Positions 1 through 8,622 of a DNA stretch of 64,000 nucleotides are shown here, in pieces. Under the pieces are notes generated by a model. That model did no database searches. It was given only the letters and a program-made list of their open reading frames with translations, and was not told the origin of the DNA. The translations under genes were made by a program, and so were the position numbers. Position 1 is the first letter of the stretch. The number at the start of each line of letters is the position of its first letter. Source of the DNA: Gordonia bronchialis DSM 43247 (lineage in GTDB: Bacteria; Actinomycetota; Actinomycetes; Mycobacteriales; Mycobacteriaceae); the NCBI RefSeq assembly GCF_000024785.1, contig NC_013441.1:3720001-3784000 (forward strand). The letters are read 5' to 3'.

Positions 1-1633
1 CCCGGTCCACGACCTCGGTGGGCAGCACCGCGTCGAGCGCGGCGTCGAGCTGCTCACGGCTGGTCACCGCGCCCCCGGCCGCGGCGATCTCCTCGGCGGC
101 GAGTTCGGCGGCGCGTCGCCACAGCGCCGCGAGATCGGCTGCACCGAGCCGCCATCGGGCACCGGTGAGCAGCCGCATGGCGGCGGTGCCGGCCATCGGG
201 TCGGCCATCAGACGCAGCGTCGAGACCACATCGGTGACCTCCGGGACGTGCAGGAGACCACCGATGCCGACCACCTCGGCGGGGATGCCGCGCCGTTCCA
301 GCTCGGCGGCCAACGGAGCCGAATCCTCGTTGCGGCGCACCAGGATTGCCGTGGTCGGTGGCGCCTGACCATCATTCTCGGCTGCGCGCCAACGGGTTTC
401 GATGGCGTCAGCGATCCATTCCCGCTCGTCTACCACCGTCTCGGTGAGCGCGATGTGCGCGGAGCCGCTCGGCGCATCCGGCCGCGCGCGCAGCACACTG
501 ACCGGGATACCGCGCCGACGCAACTCGGCCGACACATGGTTGGCCAGTCGCAACACCACCTCCGCATTACGCCAGCTGGTGAGCAGTTCACGCCGGTCCG
601 CGGGCGAGCCGTCGGCGGCTGGGAAGTCACCGGCGAACCGCGGCAGGTTGGCCGCCGACGCCCCGCGCCAGCCGTAGATCGACTGGATGGGATCCCCCAC
701 CGCCGTCACCGCGACCGGTGCGTCGCGCGACGTACCGCCGAACAGCGTCGACAGCAGCACCCGCTGGGAGTGTCCGGTGTCCTGATATTCGTCGAGCAGG
801 ACGGCGCGGAACGCCTTGCGTTCGGCAGCAACAACTTCCGGGTTGCCCACCACCAACCGGGCGGCCAGTGACATCTGACTGCCGAAGTCCAGTGCCGACT
901 GTTCGCGCATCGCCTCGGCGAGTGCGGTCACCATCGGGATGAGTTCCCGGCGTTCGTCGATGACGTCACGGATCTTCAACAACGCCTGATTGGGTCCGCC
1001 ACGCTGCTTGGGTCCCTTCGGGAGGGTGGGGATCATCTCGTAGAGGTCGCTGCCGGCGCGGGCCAGGTCGTCGATGTCCACGAGATGCTCGGCCATCTCG
1101 CCGTACAGCTTCAGCACCGCCTCGGTGACACTGGCGGGCACCTTGGTGGTGTGCAGTTCGTCGGGCCAGTTGGCGACCAGGGAGAACGCCAGCTGCCAGA
1201 GCTCGGTCTCGCTGAGCAACGTCGAATTGGGCTCGACCGGAAGCAGCAAACCGTAGTCGGAGATCAGCCGGCCGGCGTAGGCGTGATAGGTGCTGACCTC
1301 CGGGTCGGCACCCCGAAGTCGCGCTGCCAGTGTGCCCTCCGGGTCCCAGGACCGTAGCGCCGGCGATCCGGAGAGCATCGAGAGCCGGCGCCGGATGCGG
1401 GCGCCCAGTTCGCTGGCCGCCTTGCGGGTGAAGGTGAGGCCGAGGATCTCGTCGGGCCCGATGAGCTGATTGGCCACCAGCCACACCACGCGCGCGGCCA
1501 TCGTCTCGGTCTTGCCCGCACCCGCCCCGGCCACCACCAGCATCGGTTCGATCGGCCCCTCGATGACGGCGGCCTGTTCCGCGGTGGGGGTGGGCAGGCC
1601 CAGCGCCGCGGCGAGCGATGTCGCGCTAATCAT
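1..1633 (-). CDS. adnB: AdnB, ATP-dependent helicase-nuclease subunit (3' part beyond left edge)
   Basis: This is the N-terminal ~544 residues of a UvrD-type superfamily 1 helicase; the rest lies outside the window. The ATG at 1633 reads MISATSLAAALGLPTPTAEQ and then a Walker A motif GAGAGKTE near residue 40. The start overlaps the last 8 bases of adnA (ATGATTAG), so the two are translationally coupled, as expected for the AdnAB heterodimer (Rv3201c/Rv3202c in M. tuberculosis). In that complex AdnB is the lead motor that resects double-strand breaks for homologous recombination. The C-terminal RecB-like nuclease domain cannot be checked here. Confidence 0.9.
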   Translation of the reverse strand, partial: MISATSLAAALGLPTPTAEQAAVIEGPIEPMLVVAGAGAGKTETMAARVVWLVANQLIGPDEILGLTFTRKAASELGARIRRRLSMLSGSPALRSWDPEGTLAARLRGADPEVSTYHAYAGRLISDYGLLLPVEPNSTLLSETELWQLAFSLVANWPDELHTTKVPASVTEAVLKLYGEMAEHLVDIDDLARAGSDLYEMIPTLPKGPKQRGGPNQALLKIRDVIDERRELIPMVTALAEAMREQSALDFGSQMSLAARLVVGNPEVVAAERKAFRAVLLDEYQDTGHSQRVLLSTLFGGTSRDAPVAVTAVGDPIQSIYGWRGASAANLPRFAGDFPAADGSPADRRELLTSWRNAEVVLRLANHVSAELRRRGIPVSVLRARPDAPSGSAHIALTETVVDEREWIADAIETRWRAAENDGQAPPTTAILVRRNEDSAPLAAELERRGIPAEVVGIGGLLHVPEVTDVVSTLRLMADPMAGTAAMRLLTGARWRLGAADLAALWRRAAELAAEEIAAAGGAVTSREQLDAALDAVLPTEVVDR

Positions 1634-4600
1634 CGGTGACCGCCTTGCCCCGGATCTGCGCCGGGCAACTCGCCGCCAACGCGCAGTGCCCGCACCCCGG
1701 GTTGGGGGTGGCCGCGTACACGGGTCCGACGCTGGCCCGCGCGGCGTGGCGCACCACGGTGATCCACTCATCGAGCAACTCGGGTGACAGTGGCGCCTGA
1801 ACTCGTTCGGCGGCACCGGAATTCCGGTTCGCCGAGGAGACGTACACCAGACGCGCCCCACCCGGCTCGGCGGACACCACGGCGTCGTCGGCGCCCGTCA
1901 GACCACCGTGGGCCAGCGCAACCTGGTAGGCGGCCAGCTGGGCGTGATCCTGCGCGTCGGCCTTGGAGATCGGGGTTTTGGCGGTCTTGACGTCGACCAC
2001 CACCGGGCGGCCGGCACCGTCACGTTCGAGCCGGTCCATCCGGCCACGCAGACGGACCGCCGGGTCGTCGGGGGTCGCCGGGATGGTGGCGTCGACGGCC
2101 AGCTCCACCCCCACCTCATCGAGGTCGGAACGCGAGATCCGCAGCCACTCACGGAAATTGACGAGCATACTCTCGGCGCGTTCGAGCTCGCGAGCCGAGT
2201 ACCAGCCCGCCCCGGTGTCCACGCGATCCCAGATGGCCCGGAGCGCCTCGGTGACCTCGGTGGGATCGAGTTCGCCCGCCACGGCCTGCACCAGGGTGTG
2301 CACCAGGCTGCCGGTCAACGCCGGGGTGCCGTCGCCGTCGCGGCCGCCGTTGCGTTCCAGCAGCCAGCGCAGCGAACAGCGGGTCAGCGCATCGACATTC
2401 GACGGTGAGAGCACCACCGCACCGTCGTCGGGGGTCCACAGCGGAGCGTCGGAACTCGGTGCGGCCAGCCCGTACCAGTCCCGGGGATGCGCGCCCGGGA
2501 CGTCGGCGTCGGCCAGACGCGCCAGGAGCCGCGCAGCCGCCATCGTCCGTTCATCGGGCATCTCCCCGACACCGGCCGTGACCACCGAGCGCAGTGTGGC
2601 CACCAGCGACGGCAGAGACAGGACACGGTCGACGCCGGGATCGAGTGGCAGTTCCTCGGGCGCCGGGGTGTCGGCGTCGGCGTCCTGGGTGGAACCGGCC
2701 AGCGCGTCGGCGATCTCGCCGATGAACCGGGAGGGTGATGCCTCACCGCTGCCGTCCTCGACGGCGGTGACGAGCAGGCGCCGGCGGGCGCGGGTGCACG
2801 CCACCAGCAGCAGACGCCGCTCGTCGGCGATCGCCGCGGCCGGGCGCGCGAGTTTGTCGACGGCGTCCGGGTCCACACCGTCGAGCAGGTCGACGAGCTG
2901 CCCGGTGGCGAGCACACTTCCGCGGCTGCGCAACGAGGGCCACAGGCCGTCCAGCACGCCGGCCACGGCCACCACGTCCCATTCCCGGCCCACCGCGGCA
3001 TGTGCTGACAGAACAGTCACCGAATCGCTTGCGGCAGTGGCTGTCCGGCTGTCCCGCGGGATCTGCAGCTGACCCAGATAGTGCACAAATCCGGCCGGAC
3101 CGGCCGCCGGCAGCGTGTCGGCAAAGTTCGCGGCGGCCTCGAACATCGCCATCACCGCGTCCAGATCGCGGTCGGCCTGCTCACCGCCCGGCCCGCCTCG
3201 CACGGCTGAGGCCGCCCAGCGACGTTCCAGCCCGGTTGCCTGCCAGCCCGCCCACAGTGTTTCCTCGAGTCCCCGACCGGCGGTGTGGACTTTTTCGGCG
3301 GCGGCCACCACGTCGAGCACGCGGTCCAGAGGCGCGCGCTCGGCGTCGGTGAGATCCTCGCGGTAGCGTGCGGCGAGAAGCGGGTCGAGGATCGCCGACC
3401 GCAACGCGGTGAGCGAATCCTGTTGCGCGCCATCATCACCGCGTTTCTCACTGCTGCGGCGGACACCGCGGCGCAACCGGCGCATCGCGCCCGGGTCGGC
3501 GGCACCGATCGGTCCGGACAGCAACGCGGCGGCGTCCTCGATGTCGAAGTCGTCGGCCTGCGCGGGTGTGGTGCGGGCGGCGACGACGCGCAGCACGAGC
3601 ATCAACGCCACCACCGCGCGCTGTCGATGCAGCGGCAACCCGCTGGCCGGCGTGGTCAGCGGTACCCCTGCCGAGCGGAACGCCCGGCGCAGCGGGGGCA
3701 GCGCCAGCGACACCGACCGGACGATCACCGCCATCCGCGACCACGGGACACCGTCGAAGAGGTGGGCCCGTCGAAGCAGGTCGGCCACGGCGGTGGCCTC
3801 CTTGGCCGACGAGCCGAAAACCCGCACCTGAACACCGCCCGCGCCGGTGGCCGGCGACTCCGCCGGTGCCTGTGGATAGGGATGCGGACGTGCCCCGGGC
3901 AGCCGGGAGGCAAGCACCCGGCCGACTCGTTCGATTTGTGCTTCGCTGCGGAAGTTGGTGTCCAGCAGTATGTCCCGGTCTGATCCCGGTTCGGCGAGAT
4001 CGTCGGCGAAGCGCGGGTCGGCGCCCCGGAACCCGAAGACGGACTGGTCGGTGTCGGCCGCGATGAGGGTCGATGTGGTCCCGGTCCCGATCAGCTTCAC
4101 CAGTTGCGCGGCCTGCGGGTCGAGGTGCTGGGCGTCGTCGACGAGCAGATGCCGGATCCGTGCCCGCTGCGCGATCAGCAGTTCCGGGTCGGTCGCGAAC
4201 GCCGACAACGCCGATCCGACGAGTTCGGCGGCGTCCACCGCGGGCGCCGACGCGCCGGGGGCCTCGAGGCCGACGGCGCCACGCAGCAGCATGTTCTGCT
4301 CGTACTGGGCGTAGGCGCGTGCCGCGGCGACCCATTCCGGGCGACGATGCCGGCGGCCGAGGGCGGCGAGTTCCTCGGGCCCGGCCCCGCGTTCGGCCGC
4401 ACGCATCATGAGATCGCGCAACGCCTGGGCGAAGCCGTCGGTGCCCAGCGCCGGACGCAGGTGCGCCGGCCAGTACCCGGCCCCGTCCTCGATGTCGCCG
4501 GCCAGCAGTTCACGCAGCACGACGTCCTGCTCGGAACCGGTGATCAGGCGCGGCGGCGGATTGTTGTGCGCCGAGGCCTGCAACCGCAGGATCGCGAACG

Positions 4601-5036
4601 CATACGAGTGCACCGTCCGCACCAGCGGCTCCCGAAGCGCGCCGCCGAGCGCGCGCCGTCCGTCGGTGGCGTCGGATCCGGCCAGCACGCGCCGGGTGAT
4701 CTCCTCACGCAACGTTGCCGCTGCCTGGCGGCTGGATGCCAGCACCAGGACCGACTCAGGCTCCACATCGGGCGCCCGCAGTCGCGCGACGGCCGCGTCG
4801 ACGATCAGCGCCGTCTTTCCGCTGCCGGGTCCGCCGTGGATGCGAATCGGCCGCCACGCACCCTGCTCGGTGTCCGCGGGCCGGGCGTCGGCGGCGATGA
4901 TCCGCTCGACGTGCGGTGGCCAGTCGCGTTTCTCGTCGGCCACCGCCGACGACGCGACGAGCCGGGTGCGCAGCGCGCTCCCCCGGCCCGATGTGCCGCC
5001 CGGTGTGGTTGCCATGGTCTCCATCGAATCACGCAC
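1626..5036 (-). CDS. adnA: AdnA, helicase-nuclease subunit of the AdnAB end-resection complex
   Basis: This 1136-residue UvrD/PcrA-like helicase with a C-terminal RecB-family nuclease acts in the AdnAB complex that processes DNA double-strand breaks. Visible motifs are Walker A GGPGSGKT (residues 68-75), a degenerate Walker B LLVDDAQHLD, QSVFGFRGAD (motif III), TNFRSEAQI, and CTRARRRLLV near the helicase end. The nuclease motif VVDVKTAKTP is followed by QDHAQLAAYQ. One Cys in LTRCSLRWLL and a C-x2-C-x5-C group (GCGHCALAASC) near the C terminus match the Fe-S staple of AddB/Cas4-type nucleases. GTG 5036 is the longest start; ATG at 5024 or 5015 is equally possible. It is divergent from the hydrolase gene at 5096. 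Confidence 0.93.
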   Translation of the reverse strand: MRDSMETMATTPGGTSGRGSALRTRLVASSAVADEKRDWPPHVERIIAADARPADTEQGAWRPIRIHGGPGSGKTALIVDAAVARLRAPDVEPESVLVLASSRQAAATLREEITRRVLAGSDATDGRRALGGALREPLVRTVHSYAFAILRLQASAHNNPPPRLITGSEQDVVLRELLAGDIEDGAGYWPAHLRPALGTDGFAQALRDLMMRAAERGAGPEELAALGRRHRRPEWVAAARAYAQYEQNMLLRGAVGLEAPGASAPAVDAAELVGSALSAFATDPELLIAQRARIRHLLVDDAQHLDPQAAQLVKLIGTGTTSTLIAADTDQSVFGFRGADPRFADDLAEPGSDRDILLDTNFRSEAQIERVGRVLASRLPGARPHPYPQAPAESPATGAGGVQVRVFGSSAKEATAVADLLRRAHLFDGVPWSRMAVIVRSVSLALPPLRRAFRSAGVPLTTPASGLPLHRQRAVVALMLVLRVVAARTTPAQADDFDIEDAAALLSGPIGAADPGAMRRLRRGVRRSSEKRGDDGAQQDSLTALRSAILDPLLAARYREDLTDAERAPLDRVLDVVAAAEKVHTAGRGLEETLWAGWQATGLERRWAASAVRGGPGGEQADRDLDAVMAMFEAAANFADTLPAAGPAGFVHYLGQLQIPRDSRTATAASDSVTVLSAHAAVGREWDVVAVAGVLDGLWPSLRSRGSVLATGQLVDLLDGVDPDAVDKLARPAAAIADERRLLLVACTRARRRLLVTAVEDGSGEASPSRFIGEIADALAGSTQDADADTPAPEELPLDPGVDRVLSLPSLVATLRSVVTAGVGEMPDERTMAAARLLARLADADVPGAHPRDWYGLAAPSSDAPLWTPDDGAVVLSPSNVDALTRCSLRWLLERNGGRDGDGTPALTGSLVHTLVQAVAGELDPTEVTEALRAIWDRVDTGAGWYSARELERAESMLVNFREWLRISRSDLDEVGVELAVDATIPATPDDPAVRLRGRMDRLERDGAGRPVVVDVKTAKTPISKADAQDHAQLAAYQVALAHGGLTGADDAVVSAEPGGARLVYVSSANRNSGAAERVQAPLSPELLDEWITVVRHAARASVGPVYAATPNPGCGHCALAASCPAQIRGKAVTDD

Positions 5037-5095
5037 CGCCGACAGTCCGGTCCCGGGCCGAGTCCACCCGGCAGCGGTCGGTGGCCTCCGGCAGG

Positions 5096-5911
5096 ATGGT
5101 GGCCGTGCCCTCCCTGAACACCTACGTCTTCGGCCCCGACGAACCCGGCGCCCGCGACGCGCCCACCCCGACGATCCTCGCCATTCACGGGCTCACCGGT
5201 CACGGTCGCCGGTGGGCGTCGCTGAGTGCCGAGCACCTGTCCGACGTGCGCATCATCGCCCCGGATCTGCTCGGTCACGGACGCTCACCCTGGCGGCCGC
5301 CGTGGAGCATCGAACACCACGTGCGGGCGCTGTCGCAGGTCATCGACACCCACATCCCCGAACCCGCGCAGCCGATCGTGGTGGTCGGTCATTCCTTCGG
5401 CGGTGCGATCGCCCTGCACCTGGCCAACTTCCGGCCCGAGGCGATCAAGGGGCTGGTGCTGCTCGATCCCGCGCAGGGCCTCGATCCGGAGTTCGCGCTC
5501 GAGGTCGCCACCGAGAGTCTGGACCATTGGGATTACCCCGACGCGGACACCGCGCGCAACGCCAAACGATCCGAGGGCTGGGCCGCGGTACCCGAGGCGA
5601 TCCTCGAGGCCGAGATCGCCGAGCACCTCATCGGTCGCCCCCATGGTCGCGTCGGCTGGCGCGTCAGCGCACCCGCGGCGGCCGCGTCGTGGAGCGAGCT
5701 GACCCGGCCGGCGCTGCTGCCGCCACCCGGTGTGCCCACCCACGTCGTCGTCGCCGACCGCGTCGACCCGCCCTTCGTGCGGCCCGCCTTCCTCGAGGCC
5801 TGCGCCTCCGACCGCGCCGACACCGTCACCGTTCATCACGCCGACTGCGAACACATGCTGCCGTTCCTGGAGCCGGAACTGTGCGCGTCGTTGATCCGCT
5901 CGCTGTTGTGA
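5096..5911 (+). CDS. alpha/beta hydrolase (LipV-like)
   Basis: This 271-residue alpha/beta hydrolase resembles LipV (Rv3203), which also sits beside adnA in M. tuberculosis. It has the oxyanion-region motif AIHGLTGHGRRW, the nucleophile elbow VVVGHSFGGA (GxSxG, Ser near residue 102), PDLLGHG, and a C-terminal HADCEHMLPF carrying the probable catalytic His. No signal peptide is seen, so a cytoplasmic esterase or lipase is likely; the substrate cannot be told. I placed the start at ATG 5096 because the frame upstream has the composition of the antisense adnA 5' end; GTG 5099 or 5105 are alternatives. Confidence 0.82.
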   Translation: MVAVPSLNTYVFGPDEPGARDAPTPTILAIHGLTGHGRRWASLSAEHLSDVRIIAPDLLGHGRSPWRPPWSIEHHVRALSQVIDTHIPEPAQPIVVVGHSFGGAIALHLANFRPEAIKGLVLLDPAQGLDPEFALEVATESLDHWDYPDADTARNAKRSEGWAAVPEAILEAEIAEHLIGRPHGRVGWRVSAPAAAASWSELTRPALLPPPGVPTHVVVADRVDPPFVRPAFLEACASDRADTVTVHHADCEHMLPFLEPELCASLIRSLL

Positions 5912-5949
5912 ACGTCGGTGACATGCTGATCGGTCGCCAGGGCAGCCGG

Positions 5950-5955
5950 TACGAT
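5950..5955 (+). promoter_or_regulatory. -10 hexamer TACGAT for a leaderless ATL transcript
   Basis: TACGAT fits the actinobacterial TAnnnT -10 element and lies exactly 7 bases before the ATG at 5963. No ribosome binding site precedes that ATG. This spacing predicts transcription starting at or next to the A of ATG, a leaderless mRNA. Confidence 0.5.
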
Positions 5956-5962
5956 CGGCGCC

Positions 5963-6271
5963 ATGCCGGCGGTGAGTGACGACGATGTCGAGAGCGTGCG
6001 CTCACTCGTCGCGGCCATTCCCCTCGGCCAGGTGAGCACGTATGGCGATCTCGCTGCGGCAGCGGGACTCTCGTCGCCGCGCATCGTCGGGTGGATCATG
6101 CGAACCGACACCGCCGACCTGCCCTGGCACCGGGTGGTACCGGCATCCGGACGGCCGGCACCGCATCTGGCCCGGCGTCAGCTCGACCGGCTCCGCACCG
6201 AGGGCGTCCCGATCACCGACGACCGGATCCGCCTGCGTGAGTGCCGTTGGGACATCCCGCTCCCCCGTTGA
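5963..6271 (+). CDS. alkyltransferase-like protein (ATL; MGMT-fold, Cys replaced by Trp)
   Basis: This 102-residue protein matches the DNA-binding domain of O6-alkylguanine-DNA alkyltransferase: VSTYGDLAAAAGL, then SPRIVGWIMR, then PWHRVVPASG. The active-site PCHRV cysteine is replaced by Trp (PWHRV), which defines ATL proteins. These bind and flip O6-alkylguanine and recruit nucleotide excision repair rather than transferring the alkyl group (family knowledge). The M. tuberculosis equivalent is Rv3204, in the same position. The gene ends directly against the convergent chelatase gene (6271/6272). Confidence 0.9.
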   Translation: MPAVSDDDVESVRSLVAAIPLGQVSTYGDLAAAAGLSSPRIVGWIMRTDTADLPWHRVVPASGRPAPHLARRQLDRLRTEGVPITDDRIRLRECRWDIPLPR

Positions 6272-6278
6272 TCAACGG
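6265..6278. terminator. 14-bp palindrome spanning two convergent stop codons
   Basis: CCGTTGATCAACGG is a perfect palindrome. Its TGATCA core holds the stop codon of the ATL gene (6269-6271) and, on the other strand, the stop of the chelatase gene (6272-6274). It has no U tract. It could limit read-through in both directions or simply reflect the abutting stops. Confidence 0.4.
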
Positions 6279-7006
6279 AGGGTGCGGGCGGTCCGCCGGT
6301 AGGGACTGATGGCCGCGCGCATACGGGTGACGATGAGGTCGACGATGCGCGGGTCCGCACCGAGAGGTGCCGAAAAAGCCTCGGCACCATAGGTTTCCAG
6401 CCGCTGATGGAAGAGTCCCGGCGCCAGGAGATAGCTCGCCACCATCACCCGTCGGCCGGTGCGGCGGGCGCGGGCGATGGCCTCGGGAACCGTCGGCGAC
6501 GCGGTGGTGATGAAGCCGACCTCGATGTGCCCGCCGATCAGCGACTCGAGCTGACGGGCCGCGAGATGCACCTGGCCGCAAGCACTCTGGTCCGACGACC
6601 CGGCTGCCGCGAGCACCACGGCGTCACCCGGTCGCCAGCCGGCCTCGATGAGCCGAAGACGGGCCACCGCGGCGATGGCCGGGTCCGGACCCAGCGCCCG
6701 GGTGATGATGGTGTCGCGTCCGCCACTGGCGGCCACATGCTCCGGGATGTCGCGACGCACATGGTAACCCGACGCCAGGAAGGCGGGAACAAGCACGGCG
6801 CGACGATCGGCGTCGGCGATCACCTCACTCGGGGTAGGACCGAGAACGTCGACGAAAGCGGTTCGTACGGTGCCGATCCGCTTGCCGACCAGATCCGCGA
6901 TTTCCGCGATCACATTGACACCATGCGGATTTCGCGTGCCGTGGGCCACCAGGACCGGACTCACATCGCGCAGCCGGTCCCCGAAGGGCAGGAAGCTGTC
7001 ACCCAT
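6272..7006 (-). CDS. sirohydrochlorin ferrochelatase-like protein (CbiX/SirB family)
   Basis: This 244-residue protein has two CbiX-type halves: LVAHGTRNPHG at the N terminus with the metal-binding His, VLVPAFLASGYHVRRDIPEH, and a second half with LAAAGSSDQ and VASYLLAPGLFHQR. The role is insertion of iron (or cobalt) into sirohydrochlorin, the last siroheme step. Siroheme is the cofactor of NirB encoded in the same transcription unit, so iron insertion is the likely reaction. The ATG follows the TAG of the upstream hemD-like gene with no gap, and a GGGGAGA Shine-Dalgarno sequence lies inside that gene. Order and content match Rv0259c-Rv0260c. Confidence 0.87.
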   Translation of the reverse strand: MGDSFLPFGDRLRDVSPVLVAHGTRNPHGVNVIAEIADLVGKRIGTVRTAFVDVLGPTPSEVIADADRRAVLVPAFLASGYHVRRDIPEHVAASGGRDTIITRALGPDPAIAAVARLRLIEAGWRPGDAVVLAAAGSSDQSACGQVHLAARQLESLIGGHIEVGFITTASPTVPEAIARARRTGRRVMVASYLLAPGLFHQRLETYGAEAFSAPLGADPRIVDLIVTRMRAAISPYRRTARTLR

Positions 7007-8218
7007 CTACGTTGTCTCCCCGTCGTATTCGAGATCCACGGCGAGCCGGTAGCCGCGCTTGACCACGGTCTGGATCATCTTGGGATCACCCAGCGCCGAG
7101 CGCAGCCGGGCCACCGCCACCTCCACCGCGTGGGTGTCGGAACTGTCACCCGGCAGTCCGCCGAGCAGTTCCTGGCGCGACACGACCCGCCCCGGGACCC
7201 CGGCCAGGATCTTCAGCAAGATCAGACTGGTGGCCGACAATTCGCGCACCGATCCGTCGACCAGCACGGCTTGTCCGCGGATGGCGGTGTCGTGTCCGGC
7301 CACCCGCAGAACGTGGCTGCGACGCGGCAGTTCGTCGGTGATCAGCCGGGCCAGCGCACCGAGCCGGAAGCGCCGCGGATAAATGGTCGGGATCTGGAGT
7401 GCCTCAAGGGGACTCGCGGTCACCGACCCCACACACATCACCGGCACCGCGGTGCGCAGCGCATGGATGAACTGCTGCAGTTTGCCGAGTTGCTTGGCCC
7501 GGGTGAGGATCGCCGCGGCGGCGGGGGCGCTGGTGAAGGTGAGGGCATCGAGATCGCCTCGCACCACCGCCATGATCATCTTGTCGATCGAGTCCACATC
7601 CGGATGCATGTTCCAGCGATACACCGGGATCGGGACGACCTGCGCACCCGCGGCACGCAGCACCGTGCAGAAATCCGGCAGCGGCTCCCACTCACTGGTG
7701 GCGCCGTGCAACTGCACGGCGATCCGCACCCCGTCGACACCCTCGGCGAGAAGCCGGTCGAGCACCTCCGACGATGATTCGCTCTCCGGCGACCACTCCT
7801 CGCGCAGCCCGGCGGCGCGGATGGCGCCTTTCGCCTTGGGGCCACGGGCGATCAGGCGACTCTTGCCCAGCGCCGCGAGCACGTCTTCGGCGTTACCCCA
7901 ACCGTCGGCCGCCTCGACCCAGCCACGAAAGCCGATGCCGGTGGTGGCCACCATGATCTCGGGCGGATCGGCGATCAGCTCGGTGGTGACGCGTTCGAGT
8001 TCGGTGTCGTCGAGCAGCGGCAGAATGCGGATGGTCGGGGCGTGCATCACCTGCGCACCGCGCCGCACGAGCAGCGCGGCGAACTCGTCGGCCCGGCGGG
8101 CCGCGGTGACGCCGATGGTGAATCCGGCCAGCGGCAACATCGCCTCCGGCTCGTCGGGCCGCGTTGGGCCGGGTTGTCCCGGATCGGTTCGGCCGGGCTC
8201 TGCCGGTGGATTCGCCAT
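7007..8218 (-). CDS. uroporphyrinogen-III synthase-like protein fused to an OmpR-type winged-helix domain
   Basis: This 403-residue fusion has a HemD-like region (about residues 30-290; FTIGVTAARRADEF, ATTGIGFRGW, LTFTSAPAAAAI) followed by a DNA-binding domain of the OmpR/PhoB C-terminal type (about 305-400; LILLKILAGVPGRVVSRQEL, VEVAVARLRSALG, VKRGYRL). It resembles Rv0260c. I infer that it either makes uroporphyrinogen III for siroheme or uses a HemD fold as a sensor to control the nitrite reductase genes. The start chosen (ATG 8218) overlaps the nirD stop as ATGA; a longer frame upstream runs antisense-free but overlaps nirD and was not used. Confidence 0.87.
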   Translation of the reverse strand: MANPPAEPGRTDPGQPGPTRPDEPEAMLPLAGFTIGVTAARRADEFAALLVRRGAQVMHAPTIRILPLLDDTELERVTTELIADPPEIMVATTGIGFRGWVEAADGWGNAEDVLAALGKSRLIARGPKAKGAIRAAGLREEWSPESESSSEVLDRLLAEGVDGVRIAVQLHGATSEWEPLPDFCTVLRAAGAQVVPIPVYRWNMHPDVDSIDKMIMAVVRGDLDALTFTSAPAAAAILTRAKQLGKLQQFIHALRTAVPVMCVGSVTASPLEALQIPTIYPRRFRLGALARLITDELPRRSHVLRVAGHDTAIRGQAVLVDGSVRELSATSLILLKILAGVPGRVVSRQELLGGLPGDSSDTHAVEVAVARLRSALGDPKMIQTVVKRGYRLAVDLEYDGETT

Positions 8219-8622
8219 CACGCCGGAAAGAACACCTCGACCACACGGTCGATCACGCGGACCCCGAAGCTGGGCACCGAGACGGACTCGTCGTCCAGAC
8301 ACACCCCGGTCCGCAGCGCGAAGACCTGCTTGCCGAGCGGGCTGGCGACCGTCGGCTCACCGGCACGATCGCCGGTCAGACCCCGCGAGAGCACCGCGGC
8401 GCGGCCGAACGGATCGATGTTGCCGATCGCGTACAGACGGGTACGGCCCGGAGCGGCTTCCCGGTCTGTCTCGACGGCCGGAATCCGGAACAGTGCGGCT
8501 TGCACGCCGTCGGGGCCCAGCACGGCCACCCCGCGTCCGACGATCAGATCGTCGATCGGACAGGCCGGTATCCAGGCGCCGGTGGTCGAGGTCTGTGTGG
8601 CAGGCATGGGTTCGACGCTCAC
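8218..8622 (-). CDS. nirD: NirD, nitrite reductase small subunit
   Basis: This 134-residue Rieske-fold subunit belongs to assimilatory NADH-dependent nitrite reductase (ACPIDDLIVGRGVAVL, RLYAIGNIDPFGRA, VASPLGKQVFALRTGVCLDD). The usual Rieske CxH...CxxH cluster ligands are absent, as in other NirD proteins, so it is probably structural. The GTG start overlaps the nirB stop (GTGA) and has a strong GGAAGGAG site upstream; an internal ATG at 8607 is a weaker alternative. Its stop overlaps the next start. Confidence 0.92.
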   Translation of the reverse strand: MSVEPMPATQTSTTGAWIPACPIDDLIVGRGVAVLGPDGVQAALFRIPAVETDREAAPGRTRLYAIGNIDPFGRAAVLSRGLTGDRAGEPTVASPLGKQVFALRTGVCLDDESVSVPSFGVRVIDRVVEVFFPA

